This document shows, in pieces, positions 19,171 through 27,676 of a DNA stretch of 64,000 nt. The translations under genes and the position numbers were made by a program. This DNA comes from Symbiodinium natans (lineage: Eukaryota > Sar > Dinophyceae > Suessiales > Symbiodiniaceae). The stretch is taken from the NCBI GenBank assembly GCA_905221605.1, contig CAJNDS010002843.1, positions 1 to 64,000 of the forward strand, in the 5' to 3' direction. Position 1 is the stretch's first letter, and each line of letters begins with the position of its first letter. Under the pieces are notes generated by a model that ran no database searches, had not been told where the DNA came from, and worked only from the letters and a program-made list of their open reading frames with translations.

Positions 19171-20070
19171 ATGGATGCCACTCTCTTGCCTTCCCTCGCC
19201 GAGGGCCAGTTGAACCTTCACCTTCTCCGCTGGACGGGGGAAGGAAAATCCTCCCTTTTGGAGGCTGCGTACGCTGTGCCGGTGTTTTCCCGGAGCGAGG
19301 GGGTCATTCTTGCAATTCCTCCCGGCTTCCTGGCTCCAACCCTCCTGGCTTTAGGGCATACCGCTCACGAAGACAGCCTTGTGGGGCCCTCAAAGCTTCT
19401 GACCGTACCATTTGCCGTGACGGACGAACTGGGAGCAGAGAGCCTGCTCGGCATAGATGCGCAAGTCCTTGTGTGCGATTTCGGGGGTGGGGTCATAGAG
19501 CTTCTTCAGGAATATCGCGAAGAGACGGATCTGACAGACTGCCTTTTGTTCTTGGAGGATCACCCAGATGCACTGCCAGTGGGGCCGGCCCTTCTCACTG
19601 CCACCAGGGCCTGGATAGCGGAGGCTGCTGGGGACCGTGTGGCTTTCTACTCTGCAGTGGAGGAGCAAGCCGACATGGCCCCCAAGGCCAAGGCGAAACA
19701 GCAAACCAAGGCCAAGCGCCTCACAACGGCTGCCCTTGCAGAGCAGGTCGCTGCAGTGACGGACCTGCTTCCCCAGATTGGAAAGCAGCTTGCAGCTTTG
19801 CAGAAAGGTCAGCAGGATTTGGAGGCCCGCCTTCCTGTGTCCATGGAGCCGGCTCAGTTAGGGCCCTCTGCAACTTCTCAGATGCGCTTTCCGAGTGTGC
19901 AGCCAAAGCCCCCCCATCAGCAGCCTTTCCAGCTTTCGGGTCTAGGCAAGGGTTTTTCTGTGTCCCCCCAAGCAAACCTCATAGGACCGCCGCCCCGGAC
20001 GAGGGAACCTCTCAGCGGCCACCTACCCAGGTGCAGGTTCGCCTCACGTCTTCCGTGGGTAGGCTTTTGA
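19171..20070 (+). CDS. Gag-like protein of the retroelement
   Basis: 299 residues from an ATG in good context (ACCATGG). The N-terminal 170 residues are a globular, acidic alpha/beta-looking region; a Lys/Ala-rich stretch (MAPKAKAKQQTKAKR) is followed by a coiled-coil-like segment (AEQVAAVTDLLPQIGKQLAA) and a Pro/Gln-rich tail. No zinc knuckle is seen. The order before RT and the charge profile suggest a nucleocapsid role. The last 15 or so codons overlap the RT frame, one base behind, so expression of the RT would need a -1 shift, reinitiation or a second transcript. I found no classical slippery heptamer; a run of six C lies at 19964-19969. Confidence 0.6.
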   Translation: MDATLLPSLAEGQLNLHLLRWTGEGKSSLLEAAYAVPVFSRSEGVILAIPPGFLAPTLLALGHTAHEDSLVGPSKLLTVPFAVTDELGAESLLGIDAQVLVCDFGGGVIELLQEYREETDLTDCLLFLEDHPDALPVGPALLTATRAWIAEAAGDRVAFYSAVEEQADMAPKAKAKQQTKAKRLTTAALAEQVAAVTDLLPQIGKQLAALQKGQQDLEARLPVSMEPAQLGPSATSQMRFPSVQPKPPHQQPFQLSGLGKGFSVSPQANLIGPPPRTREPLSGHLPRCRFASRLPWVGF

Positions 20071-22673
20071 AGGCTTTCGGTGCCTCTGTTGGCGAGGAGC
20101 TCCTTGTCAGCACAGGCCGCCGCAATCCCCAATTGGTTGCACGCCTTTCTGAGTTGATCTCGTTGTTGACTACCATCAGTCCCAAAGGCTACGATGCAAG
20201 GGAAGGTGAGAAGGTACCGACTGATCCGTCTGTGCTTCCCGAACTCGAGCCTTGCAGGCCCCTATGTGCTTCAAGGCTGAAGCTTTCTGGCCGAGGCCAG
20301 TTTGACGCTCGGCCTTTCCTCAGCCCAAACCTCTACATGGCTTTCTGTGAGCCTGATGCTCTGCTGCACACCGGCATGCCTCCCACTGATGTCTTTGCTG
20401 ATTGGACCAAAGAGCGGCCCGAAGAAGTCGCGGCCTTGGCCAAGATCTGGGATTCAAAGGGCTTGCTGCATCTTAGGCCCCCCAACGTACCTGCCTCTTT
20501 GAGCCATCACGTTTCGCGGGCTTTTAACTGCTACAAAAGCCCAGAAAAGGATCGACAGATCATTGACAGAAGGGGTCGAAACTGGTGTGAAGGCAGGGTT
20601 TGCGGCCCATCCGCAATCATACCGGTAGGGCCCCTGCTGTGCCAACTTGAGGCCCGGCCTAGCCGCGAGACTGTCAGGATTTCAATAACTGACAGGCGTG
20701 ACTTTTACCATCAGTTTTGGGTGCCAGACCGGCGCGCTGAGACAAACATGCTGGGTCCCGCTCTGCCGCGTAGCATGCTGTTTGGCACGGCTGCACTTGA
20801 GAGGTTCGAGGCCCAGCGATGTCCGCGTTCTTCGGGAAAAAGACTGCACGAGGTCAGAAGCGACTTCCTTCACGAGGAGCCTGCTAAGGATCGCTTCGAG
20901 CCTTTGTTGTTCAACTCCGACCTCTTGGTGCCTTGCTTCAAGGCCATTGCTCAAGGGGACCATATCGGTGTCGAACTGGCCTCGGATGCGCATGCCTCTT
21001 TGCGTGCTAGCCACGGTCTCCTCGGTGGGGGCGACCGTCTTTGTTCCAACAGGCCTTTCAAATGCAGCGCAGAGGCCCAGGGCCTAATTATCGACGACTT
21101 CTTTGTGGCCTCAGTCTGCGATGCTAGCTCCAGCAGTGAGCCGGCGTGCGTTGCCAAGCTGCGCTTGGCCAAGGAAGCGTATGCTTTGTACTTCCTCGAA
21201 GGCTCTGATGACAAAGACGTGTGGAGCGGAGATTGCGTGAGAGTCGCTGGGGCGCAGCTCGACTCTTCGCCCGGCACTCGAGCGCTCGGCCTCATTACTC
21301 TGGGAGCCCCTGCCGCTAAGAGGGCGGCTCTCTCTGTGATCAGCCTTGAAGTTGCCAGACTTGCCCACACAACCGATAGTCTGCACTTGTGCCTGCTGGG
21401 CAACTGGACTTCCAGCTTGCTTTACAGGCGACAGCTCATGTCAGTGCTCGCCAGGAGTTTTGGTCTTGTCCGAGCGCAGGATTTAGGCCGGGTTCCTCGT
21501 GTCATTGGCCTTCCCAGGTCTGTCGCCCAGGAGTTGGTCCTGCTGGCCATCCTGGCCCCGCTTGCTGTGTCCAATCTTGGCGCCGTCCTGGCAGACAGTC
21601 TATACGCCGCCGACGCTTCCGAGCAAAAGGGTGCTTTCGTGAGTTCCACCGCGCCCCCCTTTCTGGTCCGGTCACTTTGGCGCACTGGCTCTAAGAAGGG
21701 TGGCTACTCTCGCATTTTCTCTCGTGAGGAGGCTCTCCTGGCTAAGCACCTTGATCCTGAGCCCTACAATCTTCGCTTGTTGCAGAGCCAGACGTCCGTG
21801 AGCCCTAGCCGGCCCCTGGCTTTCAGGTTCGACTTCATTGAGGTTTTCTCCAGTTCTGGTAGGTTGACTGAGGCACTTAGCGCTAAGGGTTGGGTTGTAG
21901 GTCCTCCTCTTGACATTGCACGAAGTCCTGCCTATGACTTGCAGAACCTCCGCGTGCTTGACTGGTTGTTGCACATGTTGGAAGGTCGCACCCTCCGCAG
22001 CTTGGCTTTGGGGCCCCCTGGCTCCACCTTCTCGTGCGCAGCCTCTCCCAGCTTGAGGTCTGATACTGAGCCTAGGGGTTTCTCGCCGTCTGAGCCACGC
22101 ACGCTTTTGGGCAACACTTTGGCGCTTCGGGCTCTGACGCTTGTGTTTGTTGCCCTTCGGATGGGCGCCGTTGCCTTGCTTGAGCAGCCCCGGAAGTCCA
22201 AGATGGCAAGGCTCAGTGAATGGAAGCGCTTGCTCCTGTTGGGGGCCCATGAGGTCTTTTTGGCCTCCTGTTCTTTTGGTAGCGTCCACCTGAAGGAGTT
22301 TCGATTCCTGGTGGTCAACGCAGATTTCTCCCGTCTGCAGCAGCCGCGCACAAGGAATCATTCCCATGTACAGATCCAAGAGAAGCATACAGCAGCCTCC
22401 TCCGTGTACGTGCCTTTCCTTGCAGATGCCATTGCCCACGAGTTTGACCAAGCACTTAGAGCGCAGGCCCATGTGGCCGCTGCACAAAGCCTAAAGGCTG
22501 AAGGCCTTGAAAACTTCGTTGTGAATGATGTTGTGTTGTCTCTGCCGTGGAGGGTTGGGAAGGCATTGGCTTGGAGGGCCATGTCCCACATCAATATCTT
22601 GGAGCTCGCCTCGGTCCTCCGCTTGCTGCGCTTCCTGGCCCCGCATGGGTCCCTCCGGATCGTGTGTTTGTAG
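20031..22673 (+). CDS. Retroelement pol: RT, RNase H and embedded C5-methyltransferase-like domain
   Basis: The start is uncertain; the frame is open from 19023, but the protein-like part begins near 20031. RT: ITDRRDFYHQF (second Asp codon at 20700) and IIDDFFV (Asp codons 21093-21098). RNase H opens with YAADAS (Asp at 21612-21614) and resumes with HINILELAS near 22590. Between them, about 21826-22340 encodes a methyltransferase-like fold: FIEVFSSSGRLTEAL and KGWVVGPPLDI (SAM-binding region), LGPPGSTFS (motif IV position), EQPRKSKM and an ASCSFGSxHxKEFRFL segment. The catalytic Cys expected after PP is Gly here (GGC, 22020-22022). The frame ends at TAG 22671-22673 within RNase H because of an apparent two-base GT gain in CGTGTGTTTG (22661-22670); the next frame continues the domain. 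Confidence 0.8.
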   Translation: MQVRLTSSVGRLLKAFGASVGEELLVSTGRRNPQLVARLSELISLLTTISPKGYDAREGEKVPTDPSVLPELEPCRPLCASRLKLSGRGQFDARPFLSPNLYMAFCEPDALLHTGMPPTDVFADWTKERPEEVAALAKIWDSKGLLHLRPPNVPASLSHHVSRAFNCYKSPEKDRQIIDRRGRNWCEGRVCGPSAIIPVGPLLCQLEARPSRETVRISITDRRDFYHQFWVPDRRAETNMLGPALPRSMLFGTAALERFEAQRCPRSSGKRLHEVRSDFLHEEPAKDRFEPLLFNSDLLVPCFKAIAQGDHIGVELASDAHASLRASHGLLGGGDRLCSNRPFKCSAEAQGLIIDDFFVASVCDASSSSEPACVAKLRLAKEAYALYFLEGSDDKDVWSGDCVRVAGAQLDSSPGTRALGLITLGAPAAKRAALSVISLEVARLAHTTDSLHLCLLGNWTSSLLYRRQLMSVLARSFGLVRAQDLGRVPRVIGLPRSVAQELVLLAILAPLAVSNLGAVLADSLYAADASEQKGAFVSSTAPPFLVRSLWRTGSKKGGYSRIFSREEALLAKHLDPEPYNLRLLQSQTSVSPSRPLAFRFDFIEVFSSSGRLTEALSAKGWVVGPPLDIARSPAYDLQNLRVLDWLLHMLEGRTLRSLALGPPGSTFSCAASPSLRSDTEPRGFSPSEPRTLLGNTLALRALTLVFVALRMGAVALLEQPRKSKMARLSEWKRLLLLGAHEVFLASCSFGSVHLKEFRFLVVNADFSRLQQPRTRNHSHVQIQEKHTAASSVYVPFLADAIAHEFDQALRAQAHVAAAQSLKAEGLENFVVNDVVLSLPWRVGKALAWRAMSHINILELASVLRLLRFLAPHGSLRIVCL

Positions 22674-24244
22674 ACTCTGCTGTTGCACTCCAGGCAGCCT
22701 CTAAAGGCCGCAGCCCCTCAAGAGGCTTAACACCCATCCTCCGCAAGGTCGCAGCTGTCTGCTTGGCTGCAGACCTGTATCCAGTCTTCCACTTCTGCCC
22801 TACGCGCCTGAATCCCGCTGACTGTCCTACTCGTGACACGCTTTTGCCTCCGCCTTCTGACCATGCAGTGTGGCCCGAGTTGACTATTGATCAGCTCTAT
22901 GAGGGCCTTGCAGCCACCAAGGTGCGCCGTTGGCTTGCAAACTGGGAGCGACTTGTGTGTCTCATTGCTGGGCCTCCACCAGGATTGTCACCTGAGCTGG
23001 ACTGGCGTGACTTTCGCCACTCATCCCGCCTTTTTGACTCAACTTTAGGGTTCCCTGGCGAGGGTCCCTTCCTCGCCTCCCTCGCCTTCTTCTTTTATGG
23101 CCGCCTCTTGTGTCTTTTCTTCCTCTTCCTCGCCTCTCCGGGTTCTTCAGGGTGTTCAGGGTGGGGTTTTAAAGGATGCCATGGCATGCTGCTCCCCCGC
23201 GACCGCGCAGACCAAGCGCGACAGGCTGCAAGAGAGCACAAGACACTGGCTGAAGGAAGGCCTGTCGAGGAGCCGACTCAGCGTAGACGTCAGAAGTTTC
23301 TGGAGGCTTTTGAGCGTTGGCTGGGCGCCCGTGGTTTCGACTTCAAGGTGCTCCTGACACAAGGGTTTGATGGGGCCCCCGAGATGAACCGTCTGCTGAC
23401 CGACTTTGGCCGTGAGCTTTTTGCTGCTGGCTGGCCTTATTCTCACTACTCGGAAACCATTAACGGGGTTGCTGCTTTACAGCCAGCTTTGAGGCGTGTT
23501 TTGACACCAGCTTGGGATTTAGCGTTTTCGTGGCTCCGTGAAGAACCTCATACGCATCACCTTGGCATGCCTTGGCAGGTGCTACTCGCTTGTGTCTCAG
23601 TTGCCCTTCTTTGGGGCTGGGTCCCCGTTGCCGGGTTGCTGGCTTTAACGTGGGGTGGCGTCATGCGTGTGGGCGAGGTTCTCGGTGCTACGAGATCTGA
23701 CCTGACATTGCCAGCCGATCTTGGTGGCACGATATGGTTTGCGCTGCTGTCAATCGCGGAGCCAAAAACAAGGTTTCGTGCTGCCCGACACCAGGTCGCT
23801 CGCTTGGACCAACCTGATTTGCTGCGAGTTGTCACCATGGCTTTTGGTCACTACGCCCCCGAAAGGCGCTTATGGCCTTTCTCTCCCTCGACTTTGAGGA
23901 GCAGGTTCTCCGCAGTGGTCAAGGCCCTCTCTTTGGACCGACTTCCAGGAGGCAAGCAGTTGGACCTTGGCTCCCTCAGAGCGGGAGGGGCTACGTGGCT
24001 CCTTCACCAGACTGAGAACAGCGAGCTCGTCAGGCGACGAGGCAGATGGCTAAATCATCGTTCGATGGAGATTTACGTCCAGGAAGTGGCGGCACTACAT
24101 TTCTTCTCGACAGTCCCAGCCGTCGCCAAGACCAAGGTTTTGTCCTTGCTGGAAGGATTCCAAAATCTCCTGTTCCGTGCAGAAGCGCTTCAGCGTGCAG
24201 GGGTCCCCCCTGCTGTTTGGTTCAATCTCTTTCGCCTGGGTTAG
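22664..24244 (+). CDS. Retroelement RNase H end and tyrosine recombinase
   Basis: This frame continues pol two bases out of register. It opens with the last acidic RNase H motif (FVDSAVALQAASKGRSPS) and the NPADCPTRD segment, followed by a linker. From about 23290 to 24120 is a tyrosine recombinase/integrase: an N-terminal helical core-binding domain, then catalytic Arg in MRVGEVLGATRSDL (codon 23666-23668), Lys in AEPKTR, Arg in LGSLRAGGATWL, then RGRWLNHRSMEIYVQEV with the nucleophile Tyr (codon 24074-24076). In these enzymes the Tyr attacks DNA to integrate a circular cDNA. All catalytic residues are visible, so the recombinase itself looks intact. Stop TAG 24242-24244 lies 30 bp before B1. 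It was probably one polyprotein with RT before the GT gain. Confidence 0.85.
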   Translation: MFVDSAVALQAASKGRSPSRGLTPILRKVAAVCLAADLYPVFHFCPTRLNPADCPTRDTLLPPPSDHAVWPELTIDQLYEGLAATKVRRWLANWERLVCLIAGPPPGLSPELDWRDFRHSSRLFDSTLGFPGEGPFLASLAFFFYGRLLCLFFLFLASPGSSGCSGWGFKGCHGMLLPRDRADQARQAAREHKTLAEGRPVEEPTQRRRQKFLEAFERWLGARGFDFKVLLTQGFDGAPEMNRLLTDFGRELFAAGWPYSHYSETINGVAALQPALRRVLTPAWDLAFSWLREEPHTHHLGMPWQVLLACVSVALLWGWVPVAGLLALTWGGVMRVGEVLGATRSDLTLPADLGGTIWFALLSIAEPKTRFRAARHQVARLDQPDLLRVVTMAFGHYAPERRLWPFSPSTLRSRFSAVVKALSLDRLPGGKQLDLGSLRAGGATWLLHQTENSELVRRRGRWLNHRSMEIYVQEVAALHFFSTVPAVAKTKVLSLLEGFQNLLFRAEALQRAGVPPAVWFNLFRLG

Positions 24245-24273
24245 CAGCCGCAATGGTTGGAAAGGTTGGGTGT

Positions 24274-24370
24274 GGCGAAAATCGCTTTGGGCATACTACC
24301 AGGAGCTACTTCAGACTCTGGTGCAAAACAGAAGTTGCACCGTTGCCGCTTGGTTAGCATGAACACCTGA
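24274..24370 (+). repeat. B1 split repeat of retroelement
   Basis: 97 bp, GGCGAAAATCGC through GAACACCTGA, repeated without visible difference 160 bp later as B2. Confidence 0.9.
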
Positions 24371-24410
24371 CCTACAGGTGCGCTTGCGTTCTCTGCGGCT
24401 GCTCAAGCAT
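24366..24410 (+). repeat. A2 split repeat of retroelement
   Basis: Copy of the left terminus, sharing the CCTGA junction with B1. 24411-24433 is a further A-side spacer without a counterpart at the left end. Confidence 0.85.
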
Positions 24411-24433
24411 CCCGCCCTCCACTCCCGCACCCA

Positions 24434-24530
24434 GGCGAAAATCGCTTTGGGCATACTACCAGGAGCTACTTCAGACTCTGGTGCAAAACAGAAGTTGCAC
24501 CGTTGCCGCTTGGTTAGCATGAACACCTGA
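24434..24530 (+). repeat. B2 split repeat, right end of retroelement
   Basis: Right terminus, ending CCTGA next to the resumed foldback element (AAAGGGATTATG). Confidence 0.9.
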
Positions 24531-24564
24531 AAAGGGATTATGAGCCGGAGGGGAAGCATCCCAA
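24531..24564. repeat. Right half of the foldback element
   Basis: AAAGGGATTATG matches the centre of the intact relative at 51464-51566 (AATAGGGATTATC), and GGAAGCATCCCAA matches its right end (GGAACGTCCCAA). About 35 bp of the centre appear lost or diverged. Confidence 0.65.
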
Positions 24565-24724
24565 CCTAAACCTCAACACCGCTGAATCCCCAAAGCTTGT
24601 TTAGACTGCGCCTCAGCCTCAAAGAGCTTCCAAAGAGCCTCTGAGGCTTATAAGCTTTTGTCTTGTGTCAACTATGATCCCCCGCCACAAGAGGCCGCCA
24701 ACAGGGAGCCCATGCTTACCTGAA

Positions 24725-25259
24725 AAACCCTAAGCCCTATACACCCCAAACCCTTATAAACCCCAAACCTAACTACGAGCCTCAAACCCTAAACCCCAAC
24801 CCCTAAGCACCCTAAACATCCTAAGCCCCAAACCCCAAACCCTAAGCTCGAAACTCTGAACCCTAAACCCCAAACCCAAAACACCTCTCAAAGGGGAACC
24901 CTAAACCCTAAACCCTAAACCCTAAACCCTAAACCCTAAACCCTAAACCTTAAACCCTTAGCCCTAAACCCAAAACCCTAAACCCTAACCGCTAAACCCT
25001 AAACCCTAAACCCTAAACCCTAAACCCTAAACCCTAAGCCCTAAACCCTGAACCCTGAACCCTGAACCCTAAACCCTAATTCCTAAACCCTAAACCCTAA
25101 ACCCTCAACCCTCAACCCTCAACCCTCAACCCTAAACCCTAAACCCTAAACCCTAAACCCTAAACCCTAAACCCTAAACCCTAAACCCTAAACCCTAAAC
25201 CCTAAACCCTACACCCTAAACCCTAAACCCTAAACCCTAAACCCTAAACCCTAAACCCA
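24725..25259. repeat. Largest telomere-like array in the window, CCCTAAA
   Basis: About 535 bp. The left third is degenerate and the rest nearly pure CCCTAAA, with runs of the variants CCCTGAA and CCCTCAA. It is followed after 67 bp of unique sequence by an opposed TTTAGGG tract at 25327-25425. It is internal, not a chromosome end, because genes follow on both sides. Confidence 0.95.
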
Positions 25260-25326
25260 AGTAAAGGCCTCCAAGGGCTGGCGCTGGTGGCCTCTGGTCG
25301 GGCGGTGGAGGCACCGGAGGGCCTGA

Positions 25327-25715
25327 AGGGTTTAGGGTTTAAGGTTTAGGGTTTAGGGTTTTAGGGTTTAGGTTTCAGGGTTTAGGGTTTAGGGTTTAGG
25401 GTTGAGGGAGTTGGGTTTAGGGTTCAGTAGGGTTGGGGGGGGTGTTAAGGGCTAGAAGCTTTGGGTTGATAGGATTTCGGGAGATTCGGGGGTGGAGGTG
25501 GAGAGTTGAGGGTTTTTCGGCGGCGATGTTGACCTTAGAACTTGCAACCCTGTCAAGCTTTAGGCCCGCAAGCCCTTGAACCTAGGCCCAGACCTGATCC
25601 ATGTGGGAGGCGCAGCAGGTGCTGGGCGCCGAAATGAATGCAAGCCGAAGCGCAGGCGCCCGGATTTCTGTTGAGGGTTTAGGGTTTAGGGTTTAGGGTA
25701 TAGGGTATAGGGTTT
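25327..25715. repeat. TTTAGGG tracts with unique island
   Basis: G-rich repeats at 25327-25425 and 25676-25715, separated by about 250 bp in which I see no supported exon. Confidence 0.85.
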
Positions 25716-25766
25716 GCGGGTTAGGGTGCCTGGATTTGCCCGAGTAGGCAACCTGTACCTTTTGGG

Positions 25767-25882
25767 GTATATGGGGTGCTTACGAAATTAGGGGTGCCGC
25801 AGTGGGTCCTTGTCCGCAGGGGATCCTACTATGTGGGGGTCTCTTCTAGATTTCCCCTATGTTCGTAAATCCCCATGTGTAC
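25767..25882. repeat. Foldback element, ~28-bp imperfect arms
   Basis: Arms 25767-25794 and 25854-25882 pair imperfectly around the shared core TTACGAA. A related half (GGGTTTACGAACATGGGG) occurs near 37780-37797. It has no coding capacity and is probably a MITE-like element. Confidence 0.6.
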
Positions 25883-25957
25883 TCCTACCATTCCATCGTT
25901 GAAGGATTGACCTGTTTTTTTGGCCCAGTGTACGCGGCAACTGGGTTCTAGCGCCCG

Positions 25958-26101
25958 TACTTGGAGGTTCATGGTACTTACTTACCAACTATAACTGTAC
26001 TTGTATCCCACTCATAAGCCCCTTAAGTGCCCCAATATGGTTAGAACTACAGTTCTAAGTACAGTTATCATTGGTTAATAAGTACCATGAACCTTCAAGT
26101 A
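25958..26101. repeat. Foldback element, ~45-bp arms
   Basis: Left arm 25958-26003 and right arm 26057-26101 share TACTTG(G/A)AGGTTCATGGTACTTA plus ATAACTGTACTT at the inner end. The spacer is about 53 bp. Single ends of the same kind (CCATGAACCTTCAAGTAGG) are seen near 57020-57036. MITE-like and non-coding. Confidence 0.75.
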
Positions 26102-26131
26102 GAGCACATCCAACAACCTGGGGGCCATTCC

Positions 26132-27676
26132 CTAAACCCTAAACCCTAAACCCTAAACCCTAAACCCTAAACCCTAAACCCTAAACCCCTAAACCCCTAA
26201 ACCCCTTCTCACCTTCAGGAGATCAGAGGGGCCAGGCGACGTTGCTGGCGGCGCAGAGTAGCGTGGCCCTCGCGGCAGCCGGGTGAAAATTCTGGGTTGA
26301 AGTGCGCAGCAACAGACCTCAAAGGAGAGAGAGGGAGAGAGCTATGCCCATGAAAGAAAGAGAGAGGGAGAGAGAGAGAGAGAGAGAGTGAGCTGTTCTG
26401 GGTTCGGAGAGTTTCGGAGCAGTCGCCTGTTCAGCCATCAGGGTCCCGACCGCTGCTTAGCTGTTGCAACGACACCCGCTCAGAACACTCTGACAGGCAG
26501 GCGATGCAAAGATGGCACAGGGCTATGCGAGCGAAGGCACGGGAGTTCTGTGAGTCAGGACGCGTGTGCTAACATTCCCAATTGGGATGTTTCTGTCCAG
26601 GCCGCCAGATCATATCTCGCAGGGGCGCTGTCTCGGAGAAGGAGAGCAGGCGTGGAAAAGCATCTCTGGTTCCTCTGCGCAGTGTGTTGAAGTCGAAGCT
26701 TCGTCTCGCCAGGGCGCTTCTTCTTCGCCTCCATGTGGCAGCAGCTGGGTAAGAAAGGTCCATGCCATAAGGTTCCAGATGTCGCTGTCGCACCGCCCCT
26801 CCCCCCCCACACAGCTCCCACCCAAACCTGTCAGGTTCTGGCATTGCAAAATGCACGTAGAACATGTAGATATCATGGCTGCTTCAAAATTCGGCTACTT
26901 TCTCCTTGTCGTCCGCAACGCCGAGTTTCGCATTCCTGACATCCACTAGCAATCTGTGGGTGCTGTTCATGCTTCAGAGCTCGGGTGCCCACTCTTGTCA
27001 CAAAACCACGAAACGTTACACCGAACAGAACCATATCCGATAGCGCATGGTGGGCGCAAGCCGGAACCACCGATGGAAACTGCTCACTAGCAATATGGTC
27101 CCTCCCGCCCCTCGTCTGAAAGAGTTGATTTCACCCCACTTTGGTGTCAGAAAAGGTACCGCAAGATAAGCAAAAAAGTGAAAGACGCTTAGCACGCCGA
27201 AACCCTCAAAGCAACCGCATTTTATCTCCGTGCTTCGATGTTTTCAGAGCAGCCAAACAGAAGAAAGTGTGACAGGACTGCGCCAGGCGAGTTTACCAGG
27301 GTGACGTGCAGGAAAAGGTAGTGCCGGATGTGGCAGCCGATCCTGCACACTTGACTTTTGATGTTGACAACGACTCCTGCTGCTGCTATCGCTGCTGCTA
27401 CTGCTGCTGCTGCTGCTGCACCTCCTCCTTCTCGCTCCTGCTGCTGCCGTGCTGCTGATGCGCATGACGCGGTCGGCGCACTGCTATGCCCCGCATTGGG
27501 GATTGTCTAGAGCCTAGGAAGCGAACGCCCATCTGGCTGCTGAAGCTTTGGCTCCGGCAGCGTCGTCGGCTTGGGAGGAGAGGGCGTGTTGCCGTGGAGT
27601 TGCTCGAAAGAGCCAGAGAATAGCTAGCAAAACAGCTGGTAAAAATGGCAGTGTGTGGTTTTTCGTCGCCCTGCAG
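26132..27676. other. Telomere-like tract, GA and CTG microsatellites, no gene recognised
   Basis: CCCTAAA repeats lie at 26132-26206, a GA-rich repeat at about 26323-26388 and a CTG/CAG-rich stretch at about 27376-27470. Open frames on both strands near 26560-26950 overlap and none resembles a protein family. Upstream exons of the TPR gene may lie here. Confidence 0.5.

Larger units (their letters stand above)
18457..24530 (+). mobile_element. Tyrosine-recombinase retroelement with split direct repeats (DIRS/Ngaro/PAT-like)
   Basis: About 6.07 kb. It carries a Gag-like ORF, reverse transcriptase, RNase H interrupted by a cytosine-methyltransferase-like domain, and a tyrosine recombinase. Termini follow the A1-ORFs-B1-A2-B2 plan of split-direct-repeat YR retroelements: A1 18457-18501, B1 24274-24370, A2 24366-24410, B2 24434-24530. 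B1 and B2 look identical over 97 bp, and A1 and A2 differ at one of 45. The junction word CCTGA closes both B copies and opens both A copies, as expected if the B1-A2 junction templates circle integration. Matching B copies suggest a recent insertion, although the coding region carries at least one likely inactivating indel. Confidence 0.85.

Noticed and set aside
19023-20030. N-terminal 335 codons of the 1216-codon frame upstream of RT
   Set aside because: Composition is not protein-like and the overlapping +1 frame gives a convincing Gag-like protein; open only because of high GC content.
24725-25259. True chromosome end or telomere
   Set aside because: Sequence with genes continues on both sides, tracts occur in both orientations and most are short.
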